Notes: generated by a model not told the origin, from the sequence alone. Numbered from the stretch's first letter, positions 9,253 through 18,203 are shown. The stretch is DNA of 64,000 nucleotides from Methanobacterium aggregans (GCF_017874455.1 NZ_JAGGLN010000008.1:1-64000), one strand, 5' to 3'. Translations and numbers: made by a program.

Positions 9253-11415
9253 TTAACTGGTACTATTCAAACCACTCTTTCCCAGAAATATTTCAGATCC
9301 ACCACTGTCGTACAATTTGTTTTTACCTTTAACAAATTCTGGGAAGTTTCTTATTTTAATAGGTGTATCTGGGTTTTTGTATATCTTAAGCTTTTTAACG
9401 TTGGCATAGCCAAGGTAAAGGTACATGTATTCTGTTTTATTTGTATTGTACATTCCCCTGTAACCTAAGAGCATTCTTGAATAGCTTATTCCATCTGCCT
9501 GGATTCCAATATCTTCCAGACCGAAGGTTTTAAGCCAGGAAGCTGCTGCAATCTCATTATCATGAACAAAATATTCATCCCTCAAGGGCCCATTTTTCTC
9601 GTAGTAAGGGGAGTAGGATGTTCCATAGAGATGGTACTGTAAATAGGTTCCTGTTGAGAACAGTGCTATTATTAAAAGAACAGCTATAACAATTCCTGCA
9701 CCTGGTTTTTTAATAGTTTTTCCAATTGATCTGGTTCCAACAACGAATATTGGTGCTAAAAATATTAGAAGTTGCAGAAACAACCTTTGAGGTCCGTATG
9801 CCATTGAAATGTAGGGAAGAACTACAAATGTAACCAACAAACACACGGATAAAATTGCTCCAAAGAAGTATTCCTTTTCCATGACCCCTTCTTTTCCCCT
9901 TAAAAATTTGCGAAAAATGGATATGATTCCAATGCCCATGACAAGGAAGATCAGATCGTTGACTAGGACACTTATCATGTTTGGGACTGAACTCGTTCCT
10001 ATTCCAAATATGGTTAAAACCGCACTGTCACGTGTGGGTATGGAAGATAAACCATGTGATCCTGGAGAGGCTGTTGCAGCCACTATTGTACTGCTCATTA
10101 CATCATTACCAGCCTGTACCTGTACATCAGCCACCAAAAAGTACCATAAAGCCAAAAATATCAGTAAAACTATTATGATATCAAAATTTTTGAAATCAAG
10201 TTTATCTAAAAGATTTTTACCTGATGATTCAACCCTAGATCCTGTTTTCCTCATTAATTTAAACAGGCTTTTAAGGAAGGGTAAGATTAAAACTGGCAGT
10301 ATCAATGCCATTGAGAAGTAGGAAGTGGAGTAATGTGAAACAACCACAGATATCATTAAAATGATAAAAAGCAGCTTTTTAATGTTTTTATTAATTTCAG
10401 AGTCAAACATTACCATCACTGCCAGGAAAAAGAATAGAAAGGCTATTTCCTGCCTTACCAACCCCAGGACGTATATAAAGTAGGTCTGGAATACCAGAAG
10501 GAAGGATGCTATAAATGCACCTCTCTTTCCAACGTACTTCTGGGACACAGTATAAAGAACCAGGGGAATGAATGATCCTATTATTCCAAAGAGTAATTTG
10601 AAGATGTACTCACTGTTCAACGCTGTGAAAACTTTGTAAATAACAGGGAGTATTGTAACACTCAAGCATACATTGTAAGGATTGTAATAGTCCATTAGGT
10701 TCCAGTGAAAGTTTTTAAGAACCAACTGGAAACAGTAAAATTCTGATTGAACATCTCTACCTATCACATGGTAGGATGTAAGGCCATGCATGAGGATCAT
10801 GGTCATTCCAATCATCCAAACTGCGAATGGGTAGGTGGCACTGTGAACCCTGTCTTTGAGGTAGACAACTGAAACTAGGTACACTGGTATTAAAAATAGC
10901 ATTACCATGAGGATTATGTTGTTCTGGTTGGTGTTCATGAGGTAAGTTCCAAGAACCACCATTAAAGGGAAGATAATTGGAAAGATCAGAGGGGCCAGTA
11001 GTTTGCCCTGCATTTCCATCTTGAAACTGGGTAATTTAAATGATCCCATGTTCTCTTTGTTTCTCCAGTATGCAAAGAAAACCAGAACCAGTGTTAAACA
11101 GTTGAAGGTAACCATAACAGGTACAAAAGATAGGGGTTTTATTAGGAATGGATAAAGACTGTTTAAAAACAGTCCTGTAAACATCAGAAAAGTTATACTT
11201 AATCCAACAGATAAAACAACTTTTTTTATAAGTTCTATTTTATTGAGTCTCAGTACGTTTAAAATTAAAAGTCCTGGAATAACTGTGAAGAACAAAAATG
11301 AGGTTATCTCCCTTAAAACTGGTACATTTAACAGTACAAGGATATCTGTAAGGAACAACATTGAAATTATGATTAGCAGATAGTTCCTGGCTTTGCTGTT
11401 TATTTTACTGAACAT
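9253..11415 (-). CDS. Large polytopic membrane protein (DUF2206-like)
   Basis: The protein has 720 residues. About 14 or more hydrophobic helices fill roughly residues 10-590, followed by a soluble tail with YSPYYEKNGPLRDEYFVHDN and SYSRMLLGYRGMYNTNKTEY. This layout, many membrane helices and then an extracytoplasmic C-terminal domain, is that of archaeal DUF2206 proteins and resembles GT-C glycosyltransferases or polymerases that use lipid-linked sugars. A GT-C-like or polymerising role in this glycan locus is inference; I see no certain catalytic motif. AGGGGAA precedes the ATG. Confidence 0.65.
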   Translation of the reverse strand: MFSKINSKARNYLLIIISMLFLTDILVLLNVPVLREITSFLFFTVIPGLLILNVLRLNKIELIKKVVLSVGLSITFLMFTGLFLNSLYPFLIKPLSFVPVMVTFNCLTLVLVFFAYWRNKENMGSFKLPSFKMEMQGKLLAPLIFPIIFPLMVVLGTYLMNTNQNNIILMVMLFLIPVYLVSVVYLKDRVHSATYPFAVWMIGMTMILMHGLTSYHVIGRDVQSEFYCFQLVLKNFHWNLMDYYNPYNVCLSVTILPVIYKVFTALNSEYIFKLLFGIIGSFIPLVLYTVSQKYVGKRGAFIASFLLVFQTYFIYVLGLVRQEIAFLFFFLAVMVMFDSEINKNIKKLLFIILMISVVVSHYSTSYFSMALILPVLILPFLKSLFKLMRKTGSRVESSGKNLLDKLDFKNFDIIIVLLIFLALWYFLVADVQVQAGNDVMSSTIVAATASPGSHGLSSIPTRDSAVLTIFGIGTSSVPNMISVLVNDLIFLVMGIGIISIFRKFLRGKEGVMEKEYFFGAILSVCLLVTFVVLPYISMAYGPQRLFLQLLIFLAPIFVVGTRSIGKTIKKPGAGIVIAVLLIIALFSTGTYLQYHLYGTSYSPYYEKNGPLRDEYFVHDNEIAAASWLKTFGLEDIGIQADGISYSRMLLGYRGMYNTNKTEYMYLYLGYANVKKLKIYKNPDTPIKIRNFPEFVKGKNKLYDSGGSEIFLGKSGLNSTS

Positions 11416-11566
11416 TTCCCCTATTTCTCCTAAAAACCTTACTTCCCTTAGTTTTCAGCATTATACCTCTTTAAATGTGATTATAGTATTTAGTTTACCT
11501 GGATTTATTTTTGAAAACCAAGACCGTATGCTAAACTAAAATGAGGAAGGATTCCTTAATACAGTA

Positions 11567-12685
11567 TCACAATACTTCATTATAAACCTTTTCCATCATC
11601 TCTGCAACACCCTTCCAGGTGTATTTTTTTGAAACAAGTTTCCTACCATGTTCACCCATCTTCTTCTGAATAGCTCCATCTTTCAGTATTTGTATTATGG
11701 CATCTGCAAGGGCCGGAAAATCCTTGGGTTCAACTATTATCCCTGAATTGGAAGATTTAACATCATCTGCAACACCCACAATCTCTGTGCTTATAACGGG
11801 TGTTTTACATGCCATGGCTTCAAGGGCAACTATTCCAAAGCCTTCCTGGAGAGAAGAGATCGATGGAAGTACAAAAACGTTGCAGGTACTGTAAAATTCA
11901 ACTATTCTTTCATCGGGAATGAATCCACAGAATTCAATGTTATCTCCAAGGCCCATTGAATCTGCCTGGGCTTTGTAATGATCCAGGAGAACACCTTTAC
12001 CCCCAACTAAAAGTTTAACATCAGGAATTTCCTTCTTAACCAGCATAAGAGCTTTCAATAAGTAGTCAAGTCCCTTGTACTTGTGAAATTCATCCAGAAG
12101 ACTTAAAAAGAATATTGTGTTCTCAGCCCTGTGTTCTGATAATGGTTTGAACCTTTCGATATCAACACCGTTGGGTATGACCTCAATTTTATCCCTGTAA
12201 TCTTTGAGATGAGATGATGAGTTCATGTAGTTGGGCTGGGTTATTATAATTTTATCTGCCTGTTTTAGAATTGATTTGAGGCATGTTGAATTGTAGAAAT
12301 TTGCTATGCTTCCTGCAAATCCCTCTCCAATTATATCGTTGTGGTAGGTTACGATCAATGGTTTTCCACGGATTTTGGATATGATTGAACTCCAGTCTGC
12401 ACTCCAGGGGGTTGGGATGTGGGTGTGGATAAGATCAAAATCTTCCCGGAGCAATGTGAAGGGAAGTCCTGGAGTAACGTTGGTGTTTGCAATTTTACCA
12501 GTGTATGAAAGTCTTTTAACACTAATATCATTAACACTTTCATTATGTTCTGAATCAGGCTCATTTGCACATACAACAGTTACTTCGTGTCCAAGTTTCA
12601 CAAGTTCCTTTGAAAGGTAGTGCACGTAATTTTCAACACCACCTATGAAGGGATAAAATCTGACTGGAGTTTGGATTATCTTCAT
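11567..12685 (-). CDS. Family 4 (GT-B) glycosyltransferase
   Basis: The protein has 372 residues. The N-terminal motif is RFYPFIGGVENYVHYLSKEL, typical of GT4 enzymes. The C-terminal domain contains KGLDYLLKALMLVKKEIP, then LQEGFGIVALEAMACKTPV with the conserved glutamate pair. It is probably cytoplasmic. It lies upstream of the DUF2206-like gene and downstream of another GT4 gene, all leftward, so the three may form one transcription unit. Confidence 0.88.
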   Translation of the reverse strand: MKIIQTPVRFYPFIGGVENYVHYLSKELVKLGHEVTVVCANEPDSEHNESVNDISVKRLSYTGKIANTNVTPGLPFTLLREDFDLIHTHIPTPWSADWSSIISKIRGKPLIVTYHNDIIGEGFAGSIANFYNSTCLKSILKQADKIIITQPNYMNSSSHLKDYRDKIEVIPNGVDIERFKPLSEHRAENTIFFLSLLDEFHKYKGLDYLLKALMLVKKEIPDVKLLVGGKGVLLDHYKAQADSMGLGDNIEFCGFIPDERIVEFYSTCNVFVLPSISSLQEGFGIVALEAMACKTPVISTEIVGVADDVKSSNSGIIVEPKDFPALADAIIQILKDGAIQKKMGEHGRKLVSKKYTWKGVAEMMEKVYNEVL

Positions 12686-12779
12686 TCAATCACTTACAAT
12701 TTTTAATGATCCTAACAAGGGATTTTAATCAATCCTAATATAAATAAAACTATTCTTCTCTTTAAACTCTAATTTATCC

Positions 12780-13952
12780 CTAATTTTCGGTGCACGATGA
12801 TCTGTACACATCTTCAAGGGACTTGACTATTCCATCCCAATCGTAACGCTTTGCAGAGGCTATGCATGCATCCTTCATGGTATCATGCCTAGTTATTCCT
12901 TTAATTATCTTTTCGGCCATGTCCTCAGGACCTGTTGATATGAAGCCATTCGAATCTTCAGTTATGAGGTCGCATGCAGCATTCATGTCATGTTTAAAAA
13001 CAACAACAGGAAGTCCGCAGGCATTTGCTTCTATAACAACCATTCCAAATCCCTCTCGTTTTGAGGGGAGAACAAAAACTTTTGATGACTTCATAAGGGA
13101 TATCAGGGTTTTCTGATTCTCCAGAAATCCCATAAATTCTATGTTCTGGTTTAAATTCTTCTTTGAAACAGTTTTTTCCAGTTTTTCCCCCTCTGGACCT
13201 TCACCAACGATCAAACACTTGATTTCAGGCCTTCTGGATCTTATGATTTCAATGGATTCCATTAGCAATCCAAGGTTTTTCTCTTTTATGAGTCTTCCTG
13301 CAAATATAACATCAGAACTACGTGCAGAATGCTTAGTTTCAGAATCACCTGTATCTTCTACTTTTATTGCTTCAATTTCTTTGAAGTCTATGCCGTTTGG
13401 TATTACAGTTGAGTTAACACCACTTAAATCTTCCAGATCCCTCATTGTCTTTTTGGAAACTGTTATGACATGATCTGTGAGTTTGAAGGTTAACTTTTCA
13501 ACTACTTTACCGAATATTCCCATTTTTCCCAGGTATTCATACCAGTAATCACCCCAAACCTCGTGGAAGGTTATGAAAAGTGTGGATTTTCCAAGAAGTG
13601 AATGTAGCTTTGCTGTGAAACATGAAAAGAATGGAAATCCCTGACAGTCCACCACATCAAAATGTTCATTCATAAGGGGTCTTGTTAGTTTCAGAGCAAA
13701 ATATATGGCTTCTTTTATGGATCTCCTCCCAGAAGTGTAGAGTTCAACAGGTTTACAGACACTGTGAAGATGTATTCCATTTAATTCCATATTTTCAGGC
13801 ATTTGAGAAGTTTCATCCATCCAGAAGCCCATGGTGTACCAGTGTACCTCATGCCCATTCTCTACAAGCCTTTTAGCCAGTTCGTAAACCCTTCTTTCAG
13901 CGCCGCCCTTAACCCATGGATAAACAGAGTCATATATAAAAGCTATTTTCAT
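12780..13952 (-). CDS. Family 4 (GT-B) glycosyltransferase
   Basis: The protein has 390 residues. It begins MKIAFIYDSVYPWVKGGAER, the classic GT4 N-terminal glycine loop, and has VIFAGRLIKEKNLGLLMESI and KREGFGMVVIEANACGLPVV in the donor domain. It is about 94 bases upstream of the next leftward GT4. The region between this gene's start and the GT2 gene at 14082 carries a duplicated 31-bp segment that may contain promoter elements. Confidence 0.88.
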   Translation of the reverse strand: MKIAFIYDSVYPWVKGGAERRVYELAKRLVENGHEVHWYTMGFWMDETSQMPENMELNGIHLHSVCKPVELYTSGRRSIKEAIYFALKLTRPLMNEHFDVVDCQGFPFFSCFTAKLHSLLGKSTLFITFHEVWGDYWYEYLGKMGIFGKVVEKLTFKLTDHVITVSKKTMRDLEDLSGVNSTVIPNGIDFKEIEAIKVEDTGDSETKHSARSSDVIFAGRLIKEKNLGLLMESIEIIRSRRPEIKCLIVGEGPEGEKLEKTVSKKNLNQNIEFMGFLENQKTLISLMKSSKVFVLPSKREGFGMVVIEANACGLPVVVFKHDMNAACDLITEDSNGFISTGPEDMAEKIIKGITRHDTMKDACIASAKRYDWDGIVKSLEDVYRSSCTEN

Positions 13953-14002
13953 TTTACTGCCTCTAAAACAATTAAAAATGGAATAAAAAAAAGTAGAGTT
14001 GG

Positions 14003-14068
14003 TTTATTGATGATTTCCATAGCTGTTTTCATTTGAATTTATTGATGATTTCCACAGCTGTTTTCATT
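14003..14068. repeat. 31-bp direct repeat, spacing 35 bp
   Basis: A 31-bp sequence starting TTTATTGATGATTTCCA occurs at 14003-14033 and at 14038-14068 with one mismatch. It lies just upstream of the leftward GT4 gene that starts at 13952. The 35-bp period is the same as in the repeat at 6837. Confidence 0.9.
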
Positions 14069-14081
14069 GGAAATTCTGATG

Positions 14082-14774
14082 TTACTCACTTGAGAACTTC
14101 CTTTTCAGCATGTACTTGGAGTGTCTCCAACCGTCTTTAAAGGAGTTTAATTTAGCCTGTCCCCCTCCTCTTTTTCTGTAGATTATTGGGACTTCTTTAA
14201 TTTTAAGGTTTTTAACTGATGCTTCAATAACCATTTCAATTGCAAATTCCATTCCTGGAGATTTCAGATCCATTTTTTTGAGTGCATTCCTTGTGAATGC
14301 CCTCATTCCACAGTGTGTATCTGAAAAATCTGCTTTGAAGAGTTGGTTCAACATCTTGGTTAGCATTGGATTTCCAATGTATTTGTGAAGTGCGGGCATT
14401 GCTCCATCCTGTATTTCTCCATTGAATCTAGAGCCTATAACAAAATCAACCCCTTCATCCAGTATGTATCTGACAAATTCTGGTGTTCTCTCAAGGGGGT
14501 AGGTTCCATCTGCATCACCCATTACAATTATGTCACCTTCTGCTTCCTTAAAACCACGCAGGTAAGCATTTCCATAACCTCTGTTGGACTCATAAACAAC
14601 TCTGGCCCCTGCTTCCTCTGCTTCCTTTGCAGTGTTGTCTGTGGATGCATTGTTAACAACGATTATCTCTGTATCAAATCCCATATCATTTAATTGAGTT
14701 AAAGGGACTGATTTAACTGTTTGCCCGACAATTCCTTCTTCGTTTAGGGCTGGAATTACAATAGAAATCTTCAT
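14082..14774 (-). CDS. Family 2 glycosyltransferase, dolichyl-phosphate mannose/glucose synthase-like
   Basis: The protein has 230 residues and is clearly GT2: SIVIPALNEEGIVGQTV, EIIVVNNASTDNTAKEAEEA, the catalytic GDADGTYPLE and IGSRFNGEIQDGAMP. This pattern is that of dolichol-phosphate hexose synthases, which load one sugar onto the polyprenol carrier. The C-terminal membrane helices of some relatives are absent. It closes the leftward glycan genes, and its product could feed the DUF2206-like membrane enzyme. The sugar and lipid are inferred. Confidence 0.85.
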   Translation of the reverse strand: MKISIVIPALNEEGIVGQTVKSVPLTQLNDMGFDTEIIVVNNASTDNTAKEAEEAGARVVYESNRGYGNAYLRGFKEAEGDIIVMGDADGTYPLERTPEFVRYILDEGVDFVIGSRFNGEIQDGAMPALHKYIGNPMLTKMLNQLFKADFSDTHCGMRAFTRNALKKMDLKSPGMEFAIEMVIEASVKNLKIKEVPIIYRKRGGGQAKLNSFKDGWRHSKYMLKRKFSSE

Positions 14775-14876
14775 AAAATCACTTTCATTTTTTTTTATAT
14801 GCCATGGAATGGCATTGAATTTTTTTTTAAAATATTTGGGTTAAATTAATGTTTAAACTATGGATTCATTTTCATT

Positions 14877-14925
14877 GATTGAACTCGTTGATCTTGGTAA
14901 CTCGTTTCCTGAGTTTAGTTCAATC
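14877..14925. promoter_or_regulatory. 9-bp inverted repeat upstream of the DPM-like gene
   Basis: GATTGAACT at 14877-14885 pairs perfectly with AGTTCAATC at 14917-14925 across a 31-base loop. It lies in the 269-base gap between the DUF131 gene and the leftward GT2 gene and could be a terminator for the former or a regulatory site for the latter. Confidence 0.45.
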
Positions 14926-15043
14926 TGCTTTAAAAGGGTTTTTCATTAAATCATATGTATTGAGTTTCCTTAATAAAGTTTTATTTTAGATGTGATTAAT
15001 TGGAACATCATCTCTCCCATTTTCTATAAATTCTTTGAAGGTT

Positions 15044-15304
15044 TTATCTGAAACCCCATCTCGAGAATAAGATATATGAAACAACCATTAAAATGATTGC
15101 AAGGATAATTGTAACAGTTACCATACCTTTATCTGTTCCGAATATTATGGGTATGGGTCCAACCATAACCACCCCTCCAGCTTTAACTTCTCCTGTTTCA
15201 CCGGATTTTGAAGTAGTTTGTAGAGCTGTTCCAATGAATATTAAAATCATTCCAATTAAAACAATTACGATACCTGTTAAAATAAGTGTATTGAAGTTTA
15301 ACAT
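15044..15304 (-). CDS. Small membrane protein, DUF131/TIGR00304 family
   Basis: The protein has 86 residues and two membrane helices (about 7-28 and 62-82). Between them is the family-typical segment KAGGVVMVGPIPIIFGTDKG. DUF131 proteins are widespread in methanogens and have no known function. It is preceded by AGGAAAAACC before the ATG. It is the last gene of a leftward series that also contains the CPCC protein and the THUMP proteins, but the gap of 61 bases does not prove co-transcription. Confidence 0.8.
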   Translation of the reverse strand: MLNFNTLILTGIVIVLIGMILIFIGTALQTTSKSGETGEVKAGGVVMVGPIPIIFGTDKGMVTVTIILAIILMVVSYILFSRWGFR

Positions 15305-15365
15305 GGTTTTTCCTGGATGATGTTTTTTTTAGAAGGTATTAGGATAGATATTGGTTTTTTTTACC

Positions 15366-15848
15366 TTAAAAAGTTTTCAACCGGTACTCCCTTTCACCAT
15401 GCAAGAGTCTGTACTCTAAAAGATCCATGCCACACATCCCATCCAACAGTTCCCTGAATTCACCTGCACAAACATTGAAATCCATTTCAGAACAAATTTT
15501 TATGCAACAGGGACATTTCATATTAGTTTCAATTGATTCTGCTGTTGACCATCCCTCTGTGCTTAAAATGTTGTAAATGGAGATGTAAAAGTTTATAATA
15601 GCAGTTAGTTCATGTTCCAGTTCTAAATCCTGGAGATGCCCCTTCAATTCCTTTACCACTGCTCCAAGATTTTCCAGTTCATTTTCTGGAAGGGCTATCA
15701 TGACCCTAACTTCTTCCCTTAAAAAATAGGTTCCCCTACTTATCTGAAGGCGCTCTTCCCTGAATACAATGCCCCCTATGTCCTCAACAAATTCAACCAG
15801 TTCATTGAATTTGTAAGCACCACCACTGAAAAGTAGGATTTTGTACAT
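15366..15848 (-). CDS. Unknown conserved-looking protein with a CPCCIKIC motif
   Basis: The protein has about 160 residues. The ATG at 15848 is chosen because CAGGGA precedes it; an upstream in-frame TTG at 15872 would overlap the THUMP gene. It begins MYKILLFSGGAYKFNELVEF, has an amphipathic middle, and near residue 120 carries CPCCIKIC, with two further cysteines (NVCAG and GMCGM) that could complete a metal site. It is not membrane-spanning. It directly follows a stand-alone THUMP protein, so an RNA-modification link is possible. I do not recognise the family. Confidence 0.6.
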   Translation of the reverse strand: MYKILLFSGGAYKFNELVEFVEDIGGIVFREERLQISRGTYFLREEVRVMIALPENELENLGAVVKELKGHLQDLELEHELTAIINFYISIYNILSTEGWSTAESIETNMKCPCCIKICSEMDFNVCAGEFRELLDGMCGMDLLEYRLLHGEREYRLKTF

Positions 15849-15868
15849 AATTATTCCCTGTACACGAA

Positions 15869-16402
15869 TCAAAGTTTTTTGAACAGTTCACCAGGTCTTA
15901 AAATACTGATTCCTGTGTTTTCACCAACCACCTCTAACTGAACAACCCATTCTGGATTTTGTTCATTTAACTTTAAATTCAATTTTTCAAGGAGTTCCTC
16001 TCTAACAGAACTCACCAGATCTTCGCTGGATTCAAAGTAACTTCTGCCCCTTAGATCGCACCTTACAACGAAGGATTCATTTTTTTCTATTTTTTCACCT
16101 GCAATTATTAGGACCTTCTCAAGTATGGCATCCTTCCTTGTTCTTACAACTTCTTCTATAGGTACAACCTTGGATATCACCGTGGTCTGGGCATCCTTAA
16201 GTTTCATTGCAGCTTCCAGAGGATCCATGTTCAGCTGGACCAGAACAACATTTATGAACTCAGTTCCCTCAATACTAACGATTGATTCATTGTTTTGAAG
16301 TGCCATTTCTATCTCTTCAATTCCAAGAAGTTCTTCACCTGCAGATTCGTTTTTGTGGCCCTGAAACGTTACAAGCAGGTTAAATCTTTCTGTGGGTTTA
16401 AT
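15869..16402 (-). CDS. Stand-alone THUMP-domain protein A, apparent AUU start
   Basis: The THUMP RNA-binding fold is seen in VVRTRKDAILEKV, the SFVVRCDLRGRSYFESSEDL segment and NPEWVVQLEVVGENTGI at the C-terminus. The first ATG (16306) gives only 145 residues, but the frame stays open upstream and encodes a further 32 residues (ERFNLLVTFQGHKN and onward) that match the start of paralog B. No ATG, GTG or TTG exists in that extension. An ATT at 16402 lies five bases after a perfect GGAGGTG, giving 177 residues against 176 in B. No catalytic domain is attached, so it may guide a separate tRNA-modifying enzyme. This role is inferred. Confidence 0.75.
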   Translation of the reverse strand: MKPTERFNLLVTFQGHKNESAGEELLGIEEIEMALQNNESIVSIEGTEFINVVLVQLNMDPLEAAMKLKDAQTTVISKVVPIEEVVRTRKDAILEKVLIIAGEKIEKNESFVVRCDLRGRSYFESSEDLVSSVREELLEKLNLKLNEQNPEWVVQLEVVGENTGISILRPGELFKKL

Positions 16403-16415
16403 GGTTTCACCTCCA
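16395..16415 (-). promoter_or_regulatory. Strong ribosome binding site before an ATT codon
   Basis: On the minus strand GGAGGTGAAACC leads straight into ATT AAA CCC. The GGAGGTG is at 16408-16414 and the ATT at 16400-16402. An upstream in-frame TGA limits how far the reading frame can extend, so AUU is the best start candidate for THUMP protein A. Confidence 0.6.
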
Positions 16416-16570
16416 TAGAGAAACGTTCATAAGTAGGGAGTGGGGTTAACAGATTTTCTTTTCATTCCAGTTTCCTGAATTAACCCCTTAACTTCCCTAA
16501 ATCATTGTATATTATTATGGAGAAACTTGTATAAATTTTAAACCCCTTGTCCAAACCATTTTTAATCTGT

Positions 16571-17101
16571 TTAAATATTTTTCAGTAGATTCTTTGGGTT
16601 GAAAATAATTATTCCTGTATTTTCACCAACCACTTCAAGCTGAACAACCCAGTCCGGATTTTCCTCATCACATCTTAAATTTAACTTATTTTTTATCTCC
16701 TTTGAAACTGCAGCGTTCAATTCTTCACTGGATTTTATATTTGTGCTCATTAAATTAGATATTACTCTGAAAGAATTTCCCTTACCAATTTTATCATCTG
16801 CAAGTTCCACAACCTTCTGTAGGATGCATTCAATTCTTGTCCTTACAACATCATCTATATGAACAGCGTAAGAGACTGTTTCACCATGATTTTCCCTTAA
16901 TTTAAGGGCAAGATATTCAGAATCAAGGTTTGATTCCACTAAGAGAACCTTCAGAACCTCACATTCCTTTATATAAAACTCAGGTCTTTTTTTCTTCATT
17001 GCAGTCTCCATCTCCCTAATTTTCAGGAGTATATTTTCCAAGTCCTCAGGATCATGGTAGTGTAACATAACCAGCATATCGAAATTTTCGTTCGTGCACA
17101 T
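16571..17101 (-). CDS. Stand-alone THUMP-domain protein B
   Basis: The protein has 176 residues and is a paralog of the neighbour downstream. Shared blocks include VVRTR, a serine-rich loop and the nearly identical C-terminal NPDWVVQLEVVGENTGI. Upstream GGGGGTGATTTGA gives a clear ribosome binding site for the ATG at 17101. THUMP domains bind the 3' end of tRNA in thiouridine synthases, methyltransferases and deaminases; here the domain stands alone, as in the Tan1/THUMPD1 adaptors. I see no active-site residues. It is divergent from the pilin-like genes at 17197. Confidence 0.75.
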   Translation of the reverse strand: MCTNENFDMLVMLHYHDPEDLENILLKIREMETAMKKKRPEFYIKECEVLKVLLVESNLDSEYLALKLRENHGETVSYAVHIDDVVRTRIECILQKVVELADDKIGKGNSFRVISNLMSTNIKSSEELNAAVSKEIKNKLNLRCDEENPDWVVQLEVVGENTGIIIFNPKNLLKNI

Positions 17102-17196
17102 TCAAATCACCCCCATCTTCGTACTAATATAATAGTAATTAATACTATATTAATATTATGAATTGTGTTTCTAGTATTATTGGATGTGGAGGTTCA

Positions 17197-17601
17197 ATGA
17201 GTGTGGATCTTCTACTTTCAACACTGCTGATTCTATTGACGATAACTAGCATGGCTGCACTCGTAGAAGATAGAATGGGAGGTGTTGATGATGCAAAAGA
17301 ACTTGGAAATGCAAGGATGATGGTTGAAAATGTTGCTGAAACTGTTGACAGTGTTTATAATGGTGGAAACGGCCACTCCACAGTTATAAGTCTTCCCCCC
17401 TCAATCAACGGTAAAACTTATAGTATTACCCTACGATCTTCAGCTGCCTTCATAGATGTGGGTGGGCTCCGTGGGAAGGCATGTATGGTTCCAAAGGCCA
17501 TTTCAGGAAATGAATTCGAAATGCACCCACAAAGAACCTACAACATTTCAAACGTCCAGAAAAGTGAGAATTACAGTGAAATAGTCATAAGAGAGGTTTA
17601 G
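17197..17601 (+). CDS. Small secreted/membrane pilin-like protein
   Basis: The protein has 134 residues. The ATG at 17197 is preferred because GGAGGT sits four bases upstream; the frame opens earlier, at 17158. An N-terminal hydrophobic segment (SVDLLLSTLLILLTITSMAA) is followed by an extracytoplasmic part with GNGHSTVISLPPSINGKTYS, similar in style to archaeal DUF and pseudopilin proteins. It lies 12 bases before the class III signal peptide protein and is likely co-transcribed. A minor pilin role is inference. Confidence 0.6.
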   Translation: MSVDLLLSTLLILLTITSMAALVEDRMGGVDDAKELGNARMMVENVAETVDSVYNGGNGHSTVISLPPSINGKTYSITLRSSAAFIDVGGLRGKACMVPKAISGNEFEMHPQRTYNISNVQKSENYSEIVIREV

Positions 17602-17613
17602 AAGGGGAGGTTT

Positions 17614-18135
17614 ATGGAACTGAAGTTTTCATGTGGGAAACTGGATTCAAAGGGTCAACTTCCAATTGAATACATCATGACCATGGGTGTGATATTCCTT
17701 GTCTCACTGCTTTTTTTATCACAAGCAGGATGCCAAAGTGAACTCAACACAGCCCTGGCCTCTGCAAGAAGCGGTGCCATTGAAGGGGCAAATATGAATT
17801 CATTTGCACTCTACCCCGAAGAAACATTTCAAAACTACACATCAACCCATAACACATTAACAAAACCCGCAACTGTGAGGATAATCAGTATAGAATACAA
17901 AAATCAGGGTTTAAGTCCCACCTACAGGAAGGAGAAGATCCAGATCAAGGTCCATGCTTCAGCACCCTCAGTCAAAAACCCTGCTGACAGGAACTGTTTG
18001 GGAGACAGGATAAACTACCATGTGCGGATGAGCATCTCCCAGAGCTTCAAAACCGAGAATTTAACCAACAAAGTTTTCAATCCTGCATTCTCTCCAAGGT
18101 ACGTTTTCACAACGTGTGATGTGGCTTGGGTGTGA
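17614..18135 (+). CDS. Prepilin-like protein with class III signal peptide
   Basis: The protein has 173 residues. The sequence LDSKGQLPIEYIMTMGV followed by a hydrophobic stretch fits the archaeal class III (type IV pilin-like) signal: charged region, KG cleavage site, Q at +1, and E at +4 before the helix. Such preproteins are cut by an EppA/FlaK-type peptidase and build pili. The mature part has three cysteines, suggesting a structural or extracellular domain. GGGGAGGTTT precedes the ATG. No pilus ATPase or peptidase gene is in the window. Confidence 0.75.
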   Translation: MELKFSCGKLDSKGQLPIEYIMTMGVIFLVSLLFLSQAGCQSELNTALASARSGAIEGANMNSFALYPEETFQNYTSTHNTLTKPATVRIISIEYKNQGLSPTYRKEKIQIKVHASAPSVKNPADRNCLGDRINYHVRMSISQSFKTENLTNKVFNPAFSPRYVFTTCDVAWV

Positions 18136-18203
18136 TTGAAGTGGCAGTGTTTTTGAGGGAAAGAGAAGAAGTATAAAAAAAGTATTTCAGGGAGATACCT
18201 GGT

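Noticed and set aside
9881..10321. 146-residue open frame on the plus strand
   Set aside because: It is antisense to the DUF2206-like gene and shows no ribosome binding site or domain.
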